A DNA stretch of 64,000 nucleotides from positions 62,001-126,000 of the forward strand of contig NZ_AWXZ01000019.1 in the NCBI RefSeq assembly GCF_000496075.1, in the 5' to 3' direction. The position numbers were made by a program, and so were the translations under genes. This DNA comes from Lutibaculum baratangense AMV1 (lineage in GTDB: Bacteria > Pseudomonadota > Alphaproteobacteria > Rhizobiales > Tepidamorphaceae). Of this stretch, positions 17,930 through 27,252 are shown in pieces. Position 1 is the stretch's first letter; every line of letters begins with the position of its first letter. The notes beneath the pieces are model-generated. The model was not told the DNA's origin and ran no database searches. It was given only the letters and a program-made list of their open reading frames with translations.

Positions 17930-19000
17930 ATGCAGATCACCCGGACACACCTGCTCCCGATCGCCGCGGTCGTGGTCCTGGCGGTCATCGCCGCCGCCGC
18001 CTGGCTCTCGCTCCGGCCTGAGGGCCTGCCCGAGGGCTTCGCGGCCGCGAACGGGCGGATCGAGGCCGTCGAGATCGACGTCGCCGCCAAGTCGGGCGGG
18101 CGGGTGAAGGAGATGCCGGCCGAGGAAGGGGCCTTCGTCGAGGCGGGGCAGAAGCTCGTCCTTATGGACACGGCCGTGCTCGAGGCGCGGCTGCGGGAGG
18201 CGCAGGCCAATCTCGCGCAGGCGGAGATCGCCGTCGACACGGCGGAGAGCCAGGTCACGCAGGCGGAGGCGGAGAAGCGCGCCGCGGAAGCCGTGGTCGC
18301 GCAGCGCAACGCCCAGCGCGACATGGCGGGCAAGACATTCGACCGGGCGCAGCAGCTCGTCGACCGCTCGGCCGTGCCTGTGTCGCAGCTCGACGAGGCG
18401 GAGGCGGCCCTGCTCGGGGCCGAGGCGGCGGTCGCCGCGGCCGAGGCACAGCTCGCCGCCGCCGAGGCCGCGATCGGCTCGGCGAAGTCGAACGTCGTCG
18501 CGGCCGGGGCGAGGGTCGACGCCGCGAAGGCGACGATCGAGAGCATCAGGGCCGATCTCGACGACGCCGTGCTGACCTCTCCGCGTGCCGGCCGCGTGCA
18601 GTATCTCGTCGCCCAGCCGGGCGAGGTCGTCGCCGGCGGCGCGACGATCCTCAACCTCGTCGACCTGTCCGACGTCTACATGACCTTCTTCCTGCCGACC
18701 GCGCAGGCGGGCCGGGTCGCGCTCGGAACGGAGGCGCGGATCATCCTCGACGCGGCGCCCGACTACGTGATCCCGGCGACCGTCTCGTTCGTCGCGAGCG
18801 TCGCGCAGTTCACGCCGAAGACGGTCGAGACGGCGGAGGAGCGGGAGAAGCTCATGTTCCGGATCAAGGCGCGCGTCGATCCGGGCGTCCTCAAGGAGTA
18901 CATCCAGTACGTGAAGACCGGGCTTCCCGGCACCGTGACCGTGCGGCTCGATCCCCGCGCGGAGTGGCCGGAGGCCTACCAAGTGAGGCTGCCGCAGTGA
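17930..19000 (+). CDS. HlyD family efflux adaptor protein
   Basis: Periplasmic adaptor (membrane fusion protein) of 356 residues. One N-terminal membrane helix (about 9-27) is followed by a lipoyl half-motif ([21 protein letters not shown]). A long alanine-rich coiled coil covers about 70-195, then the second lipoyl half ([20 protein letters not shown]) and a beta-barrel region. I choose ATG 17930 (MQITRTHLL), because an upstream ATG at 17867 would add a polar tail before the membrane anchor. It overlaps the next gene by four bases and heads an adaptor/ABC/ABC exporter like YhiI-RbbA-YhhJ. The substrate is unknown. Confidence 0.9.
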   Translation: MQITRTHLLPIAAVVVLAVIAAAAWLSLRPEGLPEGFAAANGRIEAVEIDVAAKSGGRVKEMPAEEGAFVEAGQKLVLMDTAVLEARLREAQANLAQAEIAVDTAESQVTQAEAEKRAAEAVVAQRNAQRDMAGKTFDRAQQLVDRSAVPVSQLDEAEAALLGAEAAVAAAEAQLAAAEAAIGSAKSNVVAAGARVDAAKATIESIRADLDDAVLTSPRAGRVQYLVAQPGEVVAGGATILNLVDLSDVYMTFFLPTAQAGRVALGTEARIILDAAPDYVIPATVSFVASVAQFTPKTVETAEEREKLMFRIKARVDPGVLKEYIQYVKTGLPGTVTVRLDPRAEWPEAYQVRLPQ

Positions 19001-20976
19001 GCGTCGCAGCGGCCGACGGGACAGGCTCCGCCGCGCGCCTCTCCGGGGTGAGCCTGAACTACGGCAAGACGGCCGCGCTCGCCGACATCACCCTCGAAAT
19101 TCCCGCCGGACGCACGGTCGGCTTCATCGGCCCCGACGGCGTGGGCAAGTCGAGCCTCTTCTCCCTCGTCTCCGGCGCGCGCAAGCTGCAGGCCGGCACG
19201 GTCGAGGTGCTGGGCGGGGACATGGCGGATGCCGGCCACCGCCGCGCCGCATGCCCCCTGATCGCCTACATGCCGCAGGGGCTCGGCAAGAACCTCTATC
19301 CGACGCTCTCGGTCGCCGAGAACATCGACTTCTTCGCCCGCCTGTTCGGGCACGACCGGGGCGAGCGCCGGCGCCGCATCGCCGAACTGACCGAGGCGAC
19401 GGGGCTTTCGGGTTTCCTCGACCGGCCGGCGGGCAAGCTGTCCGGCGGCATGAAGCAGAAGCTCGGCCTTTGCTGCGCGCTCGTTCACGACCCGAGCCTC
19501 CTGATCCTCGACGAGCCGACGACGGGGGTCGATCCGGTCGCGCGCGACGGGTTCTGGCGCATCCTCGCCGAGCTGTCGCGCCGCGACGGGGTGACGATCT
19601 TCATCTCGACGCACTTCATGAACGAGGCGGAGCGCTGCGACCGCATCTCGCTCATGCATGCGGGCAAGGTGCTGGTGACGGGGGCTCCGGACGAGCTCGA
19701 CGCCGAACGCGGGACGGCGACGCTCGAAGACGCCTTCATCGGCTGGCTCGAGGAGGCGTCCGGCGACGCGACGCTGGGCAGCGGCGCCCCGGGAGAGGCT
19801 GCGGCCGCGACCGCGAGCGCCGCACCGAGACCGCCGGCCCGGCAGCGGAGGTTCGACCTCAGGCGAACGTTCAGCTACTCGAACCGGGAGGCGCTGGAGC
19901 TCCGGCGCGACCCGATCCGCCTGACGCTCGCGCTGCTCGGCAGCGTGATCCTCATGCTCGTCATGGGCTACGGCCTGAGCTTCGACGTGGAGGGGCTGAA
20001 CTTCGCGGTTCTCGACCGCGACCAGACGACGGCGAGCCGCGACTACACGATGTCGATCGCCGGGTCGCGCTACTTCAACGAGCGGGAGCCGCTGTCTGGC
20101 TACCAGGATCTCGACCGGCGCATGCGCGCGGGCGAGATCAGCCTCGCGATCGAGATACCCCCCGGCTTCGCCCGCAGCGTGGCGCGGGGCGACGACGCGG
20201 AGATAGCGGCATGGATCGACGGCGCGATGCCCTCGCGCGGCGAGACCGTGTCGGGCTACGTGCAGGGCATGCACGCGAACTGGCTGCAGGCGAAGGCACG
20301 CGAGGCCGGGCTCTCCGCCGCGCTGGCCGGCCGCGTGAACGTCGAGACGCGCTTCCGCTACAACCCGGACGTGAAGAGCCTTCCGGCGATCGTGCCGGCC
20401 GTCATCCCGGTGCTCCTGATGCTCATTCCCGCGATGCTCGCCGCCCTCAGCGTCGTCCGGGAGAAGGAGCTCGGCTCGATCGTCAACTTCTACGTCACGC
20501 CCACGACGAGGCTCGAGTTCCTGATCGGCAAGCAGCTCCCATACGTGCTGCTGTCGACGGCGAGCTTCCTGATCCTCGTGGCGCTGGCCGTCCTCGTCTT
20601 CGGCGTGCCTTTGCGCGGCAGCTTCGCGGTTCTCCTCCTCGCCGCGATCCTCTACGTGACCGCCGCGACGTCGATCGGGCTCCTGATCTCGAGCTTCATG
20701 CGCAGCCAGATCGCGGCGATCTTCGGCACCGCCATCCTGTCGATGCTGCCGGCCGTCAGCTTCTCCGGCATGATCGACCCGGTTTCCTCGCTGCAGGGCT
20801 TCGGCCGCGCGATCGGGGAGATCTACCCGACGACCTATTTCCTGACCATCTCGCGCGGCACCTTCTCGAAGGCCCTCGGCTTCGGCGACCTCTACCTGCA
20901 GTTCGTGCCGCTCGTTCTGACGGTTCCGATCGTGCTCGCAGCCGCAGCGCTGGCGCTGAGGAAGCAGGAGCGGTGA
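18997..20976 (+). CDS. ABC transporter, fused ATP-binding and ABC-2 permease (RbbA-like, one NBD)
   Basis: A 659-residue exporter subunit starting at GTG 18997, which overlaps the hlyD stop. The ATPase domain (about 12-265) has Walker A GPDGVGKS (45-52), signature LSGGMKQK (about 148-155) and Walker B LLILDEP (about 168-174). After a low-complexity linker (about 265-285) comes an ABC-2 permease with one N-terminal helix, a large extracytoplasmic loop and five or six further helices. RbbA/YhiH relatives normally carry two ATPase domains before the permease and run to about 900 residues. Here only one is present, with no sign of frameshift. It should work with the following permease. Confidence 0.9.
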   Translation: MSVAAADGTGSAARLSGVSLNYGKTAALADITLEIPAGRTVGFIGPDGVGKSSLFSLVSGARKLQAGTVEVLGGDMADAGHRRAACPLIAYMPQGLGKNLYPTLSVAENIDFFARLFGHDRGERRRRIAELTEATGLSGFLDRPAGKLSGGMKQKLGLCCALVHDPSLLILDEPTTGVDPVARDGFWRILAELSRRDGVTIFISTHFMNEAERCDRISLMHAGKVLVTGAPDELDAERGTATLEDAFIGWLEEASGDATLGSGAPGEAAAATASAAPRPPARQRRFDLRRTFSYSNREALELRRDPIRLTLALLGSVILMLVMGYGLSFDVEGLNFAVLDRDQTTASRDYTMSIAGSRYFNEREPLSGYQDLDRRMRAGEISLAIEIPPGFARSVARGDDAEIAAWIDGAMPSRGETVSGYVQGMHANWLQAKAREAGLSAALAGRVNVETRFRYNPDVKSLPAIVPAVIPVLLMLIPAMLAALSVVREKELGSIVNFYVTPTTRLEFLIGKQLPYVLLSTASFLILVALAVLVFGVPLRGSFAVLLLAAILYVTAATSIGLLISSFMRSQIAAIFGTAILSMLPAVSFSGMIDPVSSLQGFGRAIGEIYPTTYFLTISRGTFSKALGFGDLYLQFVPLVLTVPIVLAAAALALRKQER

Positions 20977-22100
20977 TGCGGAGCCTCGCGAACGTCGCCC
21001 ATCTCGGCGTGAAGGAGCTGCGCAGCCTAGGACGCGACCCGATCATGCTCGTGCTCGTCGTCTACGCCTTCACCCTGGCGATCTATGCCGGGGCGACGGC
21101 GATGCCGGAGACGCTGAGCCGCGCGCCGATCGCCATCGTCGACCACGACCGCTCCCAGCTCTCCTCGCGCATCGCCGACGCGTTCTATCCGCCCCACTTC
21201 ACGCCGCCCGAGTTCATCTCGGAGGCGCTGATGGACCGGCGGATGGACGAGGGGCTCGACACCTTCGCGCTCTCGATCCCGCCGGATTTCCAGCGCGACG
21301 TCCTGGCGGGCCGGCAGCCGACCGTGCAGCTGAACGTCGACGCGACCCGCATCTCGCAGGCCTTCACCGGCGCCGGCTACATCCAGACGATCCTCTCGGA
21401 GGAGGTGTCGGCCTTCGCGGAGCGCCACCGCTCGGAAGAGGGCCTGCCGGTCGGCCTCAACCTGCGCGCCCGCTTCAACCCGACGCTGAACGCGGCCTGG
21501 TTCGGCGCGATCATGGAGATCATCAACAACGTGACGATGCTCTCGATCGTCCTGACCGGTGCGGCGCTCATCCGCGAGCGTGAGCACGGCACGATCGAGC
21601 ATCTCCTGGTGATGCCGCTGACGCCGTTCCAGATCATGGCCTCGAAGGTGTGGGCGATGGGGCTCGTGGTGCTCGTCGCGGCCGCCATCTCGCTGTTCGG
21701 CATCGTGCGCGGGCTCCTCGCCGTCCCCATCGAGGGCTCGATCGCGCTCTTCCTCGCGGGGGCGGCGATGCACCTCTTCGCCACGACCTCGATGGGCATC
21801 TTCCTGGCGACGCTGGCGCGCTCCATGCCGCAGTTCGGCCTGCTGATCATCCTCACGCTCCTGCCGCTCGAGATGCTCTCCGGTGGCACCACGCCGCACG
21901 AGAGCATGCCGCAGGCCGTGCAGGTCGTGATGTCGGTCGCGCCGACGACGCATTTCGTGTCGATGGCGCAGGCGATCCTCTATCGCGGCGCGGGCTTCGA
22001 CGTCGTGTGGCCGCAGTTCCTCGCCCTCGCGGTGATCGGCGCCGGCCTCTTCGCCGTCTCCCTGAGGCGCTTCAGGAAGACGATCAGCCAGATGGCGTGA
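20976..22100 (+). CDS. ABC-2 type transporter permease (YhhJ-like)
   Basis: A 374-residue permease with the ABC-2 layout: an N-terminal helix near residues 15-38, a large outer loop (about 40-175), then six hydrophobic segments ending in a basic tail. The conserved ALIREREHGTIEHLLVMPLTPFQIMASKV block sits about mid-protein. The ATG overlaps the stop of the fused ABC gene by one base (TGATG). Together with the HlyD protein and the fused subunit it should form a drug or small-molecule exporter across the inner membrane and periplasm. Confidence 0.9.
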   Translation: MRSLANVAHLGVKELRSLGRDPIMLVLVVYAFTLAIYAGATAMPETLSRAPIAIVDHDRSQLSSRIADAFYPPHFTPPEFISEALMDRRMDEGLDTFALSIPPDFQRDVLAGRQPTVQLNVDATRISQAFTGAGYIQTILSEEVSAFAERHRSEEGLPVGLNLRARFNPTLNAAWFGAIMEIINNVTMLSIVLTGAALIREREHGTIEHLLVMPLTPFQIMASKVWAMGLVVLVAAAISLFGIVRGLLAVPIEGSIALFLAGAAMHLFATTSMGIFLATLARSMPQFGLLIILTLLPLEMLSGGTTPHESMPQAVQVVMSVAPTTHFVSMAQAILYRGAGFDVVWPQFLALAVIGAGLFAVSLRRFRKTISQMA

Positions 22101-22121
22101 CGCCCCGGGGCCGGCGCTCGC

Positions 22122-22137
22122 CGCAGGCGGCCCTGCG
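22122..22137. terminator. Possible hairpin between convergent genes
   Basis: CGCAGG and CCTGCG form a 6-base-pair stem around a 4-base loop in the 54 bases separating the exporter permease stop from the convergent SRPBCC stop. There is no T-run. It is a weak candidate for a bidirectional terminator. Confidence 0.3.
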
Positions 22138-22154
22138 CCACTGCGCCGGGCGCG

Positions 22155-22655
22155 TCAGTCCGGCATCTGCCGGACGAAGTCCTCGAGCTGCTCGGCGACC
22201 TTCCCCCAGCCCTCGTGGAAGCCCATCTCCTCGTGCGCCTTGCGGTCCTCCTCGCTCCAGTGGCGGGCGATCGCGGTGTAGCGGGTCTTGCCCCCCTCGT
22301 CCTCGAGCAGGATGATGCCGGTGAAGAACGGCTTGCCCGACGGCACCCAGGCCTCCGTGTAGGCGTCGGTGAAGACGAGCTTCTCGTTCGGCACGACCTC
22401 GAGATAGACGCCGCGGTTCGGGAATTCCTCGCCGTCCGGCCCGTTCATCACGATCAGGTTCGAGCCGCCAGGCCGCACGTCGAGCTCGGCGTGGCTGACG
22501 CGCCAGGGCGCCGGGCAGAACCAGGGCTTCAGGAGCTCCGGCGTCGTCCAGGCGCGGAAGATCTTCTCGCGCGGCGCATCCATAAGCCGGACGAGCTTCA
22601 GCTCGCGGGTGTCGCTGTCCGGCGCCTTCGCGTCGGGAAATAGGCTCTCGGTCAT
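22155..22655 (-). CDS. SRPBCC / AHSA1 domain protein
   Basis: A 166-residue START-like fold protein of the activator-of-Hsp90 (AHSA1) family. It shows the usual pattern ELKLVRLMDAPREKIFRAWT, then PGG, PNEKLVFTDAY and a C-terminal HEEMGFHEGWGKVAEQLEDF helix. AGGAGA precedes the ATG. It lies 89 bases downstream of the ECF sigma gene on the same strand. Proteins of this family are frequent partners of ECF42-type sigma factors with a YCII/DGPF protein, so it is probably a member of that regulon. The ligand is unknown. Confidence 0.87.
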   Translation of the reverse strand: MTESLFPDAKAPDSDTRELKLVRLMDAPREKIFRAWTTPELLKPWFCPAPWRVSHAELDVRPGGSNLIVMNGPDGEEFPNRGVYLEVVPNEKLVFTDAYTEAWVPSGKPFFTGIILLEDEGGKTRYTAIARHWSEEDRKAHEEMGFHEGWGKVAEQLEDFVRQMPD

Positions 22656-22744
22656 CTCTCGTTCTCCTGTCTCGGACGTCTCTTTCGAAGACGATCCACG
22701 GTCGGCCGTGCCGACACCGGGCGACGAAAAAAGCGCCCGGCCGA

Positions 22745-23995
22745 TCACGCCTCCTCGGCCTGGGCGAGCCGGTCGAGATGCCGGCGGATATGGGCCACCT
22801 CGGCGGCAGAGCCCGCGAGCGCGATCGCGCGCTGGAAGGCCTCCCTCGCCTCCTCCCGCCGGCCCAGGCGCTCGAGGAGCGCGCCGCGCAGGCCGTGGAG
22901 ATAGAAGTAGCCGCCGAGCCGCTCCCGCAGCGGCTCGACGAGGGCGAGCGCGGCCTCGACGCCGTCGACCTTCAACACGGCGACCGCGCGGTTCAGGGTG
23001 ATCACGGGAGACGGCTCGATCTCCTCGAGCCGGCGGTAGAGGAGCGCGATCTGCGCCCAGTCCGTCGCCTCCGGCGTCGCAGCGCGGGCATGGAGCGCGG
23101 CGATGGCCGCCTGTATCTGGTAAGGGCCCGGCCGGCGATGGCGCATCGCCTTGTCGATGAGGGCGAGGCCCTCGGTGATCGCCTTGCCGTTCCACAGGCC
23201 CCGGTCCTGATCCTCGAGGAGGACGACCTGCCCGTCCGCGTCGAGCCGCGCGGCCGAGCGGGCGTGCTGCAGGAGGAGGAGCGCGAGGAGCCCCATGACC
23301 TCCGGCTCGACGGGGAAGAGGCGCAGGAGAAGGCGTGCGAGCCTGATCGCCTCGCCGCACAGGATCTCGCGCTGCCGGGCCTCCGCGCCGCTCGCGGAAT
23401 AGCCCTCGTTGAAGACGAGATAGACCATCTTCATGACGACGCCGAGCCGCTCGGCCCGCTCGACCGCGCCCGGCGTCTCGAAGGGAACACCAGCCTGCGC
23501 GACCCGCGCCTTCGCCCGGGTGATGCGCTGCTCCATCGCCCTGTCGCCGACGAGGAAGGCGCGGGCGATCTGCTGCACGGTGAGGCCCGAGACGATGCGC
23601 AGGGCGAGCGCGATCTGCTGCGTCGCCGGAAGGTCGGGATGGCAGCAGACGAACATCAGGCGGAGGATGTCGTCGCGGTATCGCTCGCCGTCGAGCCGCT
23701 CGGCCGCCTCAGCCTCGGCGTCGCCGAGATCCGACAGCGCCGCCTCGTCCTCGATCGGCGTGAGGCGCTTCGCCCGGCGCGCCGCGTCGACGCCGCTGTT
23801 GCGGCCGACGAGGATCAGCCAGGCGGCCGGATCGCGCGGCGGCCCCTGCTCCGGCCATTTCCGCAGCGCCCTGAGGCAGGCTTCCTGGAAGGCCTCCTCG
23901 GCCGTGTCGAGGTCGCGGAAATAGCGCAGGAGCGCCGCGACCGCCTTCGGCCGCGCGGCGGCGAGCGCCCCGTCGATCCAGGCGAGGTCGCTCAT
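22745..23995 (-). CDS. ECF RNA polymerase sigma factor (ECF42-like)
   Basis: Sigma factor of 416 residues, much longer than a minimal ECF. The sigma-2 region (about 10-75) includes DLDTAEEAFQEACLRALRKWP, and sigma-4 (about 115-175) includes IVSGLTVQQIARAFLVGDRAMEQRITRAK. A long helical C-terminal extension resembling TPR repeats (about 190-410) is the mark of the ECF42 group, where it takes the place of an anti-sigma factor in controlling activity. Its ATG overlaps the stop of the upstream YCII/DGPF gene by four bases, the standard ECF42 context. The inducing signal is unknown. Confidence 0.92.
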   Translation of the reverse strand: MSDLAWIDGALAAARPKAVAALLRYFRDLDTAEEAFQEACLRALRKWPEQGPPRDPAAWLILVGRNSGVDAARRAKRLTPIEDEAALSDLGDAEAEAAERLDGERYRDDILRLMFVCCHPDLPATQQIALALRIVSGLTVQQIARAFLVGDRAMEQRITRAKARVAQAGVPFETPGAVERAERLGVVMKMVYLVFNEGYSASGAEARQREILCGEAIRLARLLLRLFPVEPEVMGLLALLLLQHARSAARLDADGQVVLLEDQDRGLWNGKAITEGLALIDKAMRHRRPGPYQIQAAIAALHARAATPEATDWAQIALLYRRLEEIEPSPVITLNRAVAVLKVDGVEAALALVEPLRERLGGYFYLHGLRGALLERLGRREEAREAFQRAIALAGSAAEVAHIRRHLDRLAQAEEA

Positions 23996-24363
23996 CCGGC
24001 GGACCGGGGCGCGCGGAAATGGCCGATGGGCCTCACCTCGTGGGCGCCGCCCGAACCGACCGCCTGGCCGAGCTCGCGGGCGAGCGCGATCGCCTCGTCG
24101 AGGCTCTCGACGTCGACGACGTAGAAGCCGAGAAGCTGCTCCTTCGTCTCGGCGAAGGGGCCGTCGAGCACGAGCTGCTCGCCGCCCTTGCGCACGGTCG
24201 TCGCGGCGGTCGTGGGCAGGAGGCGCGCGACCGGTCCGAGCCGCCCCTCCGCCTCCACCCGGTCGAGGATCGCGCCGAGCCGCGCCATGACCTCGTCGTC
24301 CTTCTCCTTCGGCCAGGACGAGACGGCGTCTTCGGAATCGTAGCAGAGGATCGCGTAGAGCAT
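23992..24363 (-). CDS. YCII-related (DGPF) protein
   Basis: A 123-residue YCII-fold protein with VLDGPFAETKEQLLGFYVVDVESLDEAIALA, the DGPF motif that gives the family its name. It is the upstream, translationally coupled partner of the ECF42-type sigma factor. Proteins like this are thought to be regulon members, but their biochemical role is not known. A GGGGA ribosome site lies upstream. It is probably the first gene of the YCII-sigma-SRPBCC unit. The 143 bases between it and the preceding hydrolase gene would hold the promoter, but I see no clear sigma-70 elements there. Confidence 0.9.
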   Translation of the reverse strand: MLYAILCYDSEDAVSSWPKEKDDEVMARLGAILDRVEAEGRLGPVARLLPTTAATTVRKGGEQLVLDGPFAETKEQLLGFYVVDVESLDEAIALARELGQAVGSGGAHEVRPIGHFRAPRSAG

Positions 24364-24506
24364 CGTTTGGGTCCCCGGAGCGAGGCCGATATACCCGAAG
24401 ACTACACGAAAGCCGCGTCTCCGGGCGCCACGGCGTTCGCGGCACCCGGAGGACGAACGGCGCCGGCACCGTCCGACACCGGCCTTGCAGAAATCGCGGC
24501 GCCCCC

Positions 24507-25760
24507 TCAGGCTGGCGGCGCCAGCTCCGCGTCGAGGAGCTCCACCGTCTCCGCGAGCGCCTTCGCGCCCGCCGCCGCCTGGTGCGGCTCGGTCCATTCC
24601 TCCGGCGTGTGGCTGCGGCCGTCGCGGCAGGGCACGAAGATCATGCCGAACGGGCCGACATGCGACACCCACATGCCATCATGTCCGGCGCCGCTGAAGA
24701 GCGGCCGCGAGGTGAGGCCCGCCTTCTCCGCCGCCTTCGCGATCGTCTCCTGGACGAAGGGGTCGCAGGGGCTCGGAGGGACGTGGCTGATCAGGCCGCG
24801 CTCGACCTTCAGGGAGTGGGCTTCGAGGGTTCCGGCAAGGCCAGCCAGGACATCGGCGGCGAACCGCTCGACGGCGGCCTCGTCGGCGGAGCGCACCTCC
24901 AGCGTGAGCTCGCTCGAGCCCGGCACGGCGTTCGCCGCGTTCGGCCAGTTCACGATGCGCCCGACGGTCGCGACGAAGGGCCTTTCGGCCGCGAGCTCTG
25001 CCGCCCGCTCGTGCACGGCGGTCACGATCGCCGCGGCGCCGACGAGCGCGTCGGCCCTCAATTTCATCGGCGTCGCGCCGGCATGGTCGGCCCGGCCGGT
25101 GACGAGGATCTTCTCGCGCCGGATCGAGGCGAGGTCGGTGACGACGCCGATGTCGGTCCCCTCGCTCTCGAGCACCCGGCCCTGCTCGATATGCACCTCG
25201 ACATAGGCCGCGACCGAGCCCGGCGCCCGGGCGGCCTCGGCGAGCCGCGCCGGGTCGCCGCCGACATAGGCGATGGCCTCGCGCAGCGTCATCCCGTCGG
25301 GCCGCGTCATCGCCAGCATGTCGTCCGTCAGCTTGCCCGCGAGCGCCCGGCTGCCGACGCAGGACAGGCCGAACTCGCTCGGCTCCTCGGCGAGGAAGTC
25401 GCAGACCTCGAGCGTGTGGCGAAGCTGCTCGCCCCGCTCGACGAGCGACTGCGCCACCTCGAGCGCCGCGAGCACGCCGAGCGGACCATCGAAGCGCCCA
25501 CCCGAGGGGACGCTGTCGGTGTGCGAGCCTATCAGGATCGGCGGGAGGCCGGGCTCGGTGCCACGAAGCGTGCCAAACAGGTTCCCGGCCGCGTCGAGCC
25601 GGACGTCGAGCCCGGCCTCCCGGAACTCCTGCGCCAGCCACTCGCGCCCCTCGAGGTAGCGCGGCGTGAAGGAGCGCCTGGTCCAAGGCCGGTCGGGCTC
25701 GGTGATCCCGGCCAGACGCTCGAGGCGCCGCCAGAGGCGGCCATCGTCGATCCTCGCCAT
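24507..25760 (-). CDS. M20 Zn-dependent hydrolase (N-carbamoyl amino acid / allantoate amidohydrolase type)
   Basis: Amidohydrolase of 417 residues in the HyuC/AllC/beta-ureidopropionase branch of M20. Metal-site segments are GSHTDSVPSGGRFDGPLGVLAALEV (about residue 76) and EEPSEFGLSCVGSRALAG. A lid-domain segment is ITGRADHAGATPMKLRADALVGAAAIV-like, and AGHDGMWVSHVGPFGMIFVPC lies near the C-terminus. It would release amino acids or ureido groups from N-carbamoyl or N-acyl compounds. The ATG overlaps the stop of the upstream AbgB-like gene by one base, so it is the last gene of a seven-gene uptake and hydrolysis operon. The exact substrate cannot be read. Confidence 0.88.
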   Translation of the reverse strand: MARIDDGRLWRRLERLAGITEPDRPWTRRSFTPRYLEGREWLAQEFREAGLDVRLDAAGNLFGTLRGTEPGLPPILIGSHTDSVPSGGRFDGPLGVLAALEVAQSLVERGEQLRHTLEVCDFLAEEPSEFGLSCVGSRALAGKLTDDMLAMTRPDGMTLREAIAYVGGDPARLAEAARAPGSVAAYVEVHIEQGRVLESEGTDIGVVTDLASIRREKILVTGRADHAGATPMKLRADALVGAAAIVTAVHERAAELAAERPFVATVGRIVNWPNAANAVPGSSELTLEVRSADEAAVERFAADVLAGLAGTLEAHSLKVERGLISHVPPSPCDPFVQETIAKAAEKAGLTSRPLFSGAGHDGMWVSHVGPFGMIFVPCRDGRSHTPEEWTEPHQAAAGAKALAETVELLDAELAPPA

Positions 25761-27187
25761 CAGAGGTCGGCCGGCTTCGGCTGGATCGGCGCGTTCACCT
25801 CGGGCGGGATCGGGCAGACATAGGGCGTCTTCGTCGTGCGGGCGGCGTGATCGGCCTTGGCGGCCTCAAGCCGGTCCGGCTCGTTCAGAAGGTCGACGGC
25901 CGTGCCGGCCATGACCTTCGCGGCATAGACGAGCCCCTTGTAGGCGGGGCCGCCCTTGCCCTGCGCCGTGATCTGCCAGGAATGGCCGGGCGTGCCGATC
26001 GCGTGCGTCGCGACGCGGGCCTGCACGGTCGGCACGGCCCAGCTGACGTCGCCGACATCGGTCGAGCCGATCATCGGCTCGCCGATCTGGCCGAGCGGCA
26101 CGATGAAGTCGCAGAGCGGCTGGTTCTCCTGCGGCTCGACCCCGCAGCGGCGGTAGTCGCTCACGATGTCCTCCTCGGTCAGCGTCGCCTGGATCGCGGC
26201 CGCGAATTCGCGGTCGCTGTCGTCGAAGACGACGGGGCCGAGGCGATCCATGTTGAGCTGCATCGTCTCCTCCATCGGCGTGTTGCCGAGGAGGTTAGAC
26301 ACCGCGCTCAGAATCCGCCACTCGACCTCGGTCTCCGTCATCAGCGCCGCGCCGCGCGCGACCTTCATGACGCGCTCGTTCAAGGCCTTCATGGCATGGA
26401 TGTCGAGCGCGCGGACGGCATAGCGCACCGTCGCCCTGCCCTGCACGACGTTCGGCGCGATGCCGCCGGCGTCGATCATCGCGTAGTGGATGCGCGCCGA
26501 GGAGGGCATGTGCTCGCGCATGTAGTTGACGCCGACATTCATCAGCTCCACCGCGTCGAGCGCGGAGCGCCCGAGATGGGGCGCGGCTGCGGCGTGGGAG
26601 GCGCGGCCCTTGAAGGTGAAGTCGATGCGGGTGTTGGCGAGCGACAGCGCCTCGTCGACCCGGGTGAGCGAGGCCGGATGCCAGGTGATCGCGCAGTCGA
26701 CGCCCTCGAAGGCGCCGTCGCGCACCATGAAGGCCTTGGCCGCGCCGCCCTCCTCCGCCGGGCAGCCGTAATAGCGCATGCGGCCGGGCCTGCCGGTCTC
26801 GGCGAGGTAGTTCTTGAAGGCGGTCGCGGCGAGGAGCGCGGCCGAGCCCAGCATGTTGTGACCGCAGCCATGGCCGTGGCCGTTGCCGGGCAGCGGCCTC
26901 GGCTCCGCGACGTTCGCCTCCTGGCTCAAGCCCGGCAGCGCGTCGTACTCGCCGAGGAAGGCGATGATCGGGCCGCCCTCGCCCGCCTCGCCCATCACCG
27001 CCGTCGGGATGCCGGCCGGAGCGTCGGTGACGCGGAAGCCCTCCTCCTCGAGCATCGCCTTGTGCTCCGCCGAGGAGCGGTACTCGGTATAGGCGATCTC
27101 CGGCATGCCCCAGATACGGTCGCTCAGCGCCTCGTAGGCCTCGCGCCGCGCGTCGACCAGGTCCCAGATGCGTTCGGAATTGCTCAA
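25760..27187 (-). CDS. M20 family amidohydrolase, AbgB-like
   Basis: Metallo-amidohydrolase of 475 residues resembling AbgB, the p-aminobenzoyl-glutamate hydrolase subunit. Motifs are FLGEYDALPGLSQEANV, NGHGHGCGHNMLGSAALLAA (zinc ligands) and CPAEEGGAAKAFMV with the catalytic Glu. GSTDVGDVSWAVPTVQARVATHAIGTPGHSW lies in the C-terminal part. I start it at TTG 27187, which has GGAG six bases upstream and gives MSNSERIWDLVDARREAY. No ATG or GTG fits as well. It follows the ABC genes by 65 bases. It could hydrolyse aminobenzoyl-glutamate or other N-acyl amino acids delivered by the transporter. Confidence 0.87.
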   Translation of the reverse strand: MSNSERIWDLVDARREAYEALSDRIWGMPEIAYTEYRSSAEHKAMLEEEGFRVTDAPAGIPTAVMGEAGEGGPIIAFLGEYDALPGLSQEANVAEPRPLPGNGHGHGCGHNMLGSAALLAATAFKNYLAETGRPGRMRYYGCPAEEGGAAKAFMVRDGAFEGVDCAITWHPASLTRVDEALSLANTRIDFTFKGRASHAAAAPHLGRSALDAVELMNVGVNYMREHMPSSARIHYAMIDAGGIAPNVVQGRATVRYAVRALDIHAMKALNERVMKVARGAALMTETEVEWRILSAVSNLLGNTPMEETMQLNMDRLGPVVFDDSDREFAAAIQATLTEEDIVSDYRRCGVEPQENQPLCDFIVPLGQIGEPMIGSTDVGDVSWAVPTVQARVATHAIGTPGHSWQITAQGKGGPAYKGLVYAAKVMAGTAVDLLNEPDRLEAAKADHAARTTKTPYVCPIPPEVNAPIQPKPADL

Positions 27188-27252
27188 TTTCGTCTCCAGC
27201 TCGAGATGTCGCTTGGCAGGAAGGACGCGGGCGGCGCCGCCCGCCGAGATCG

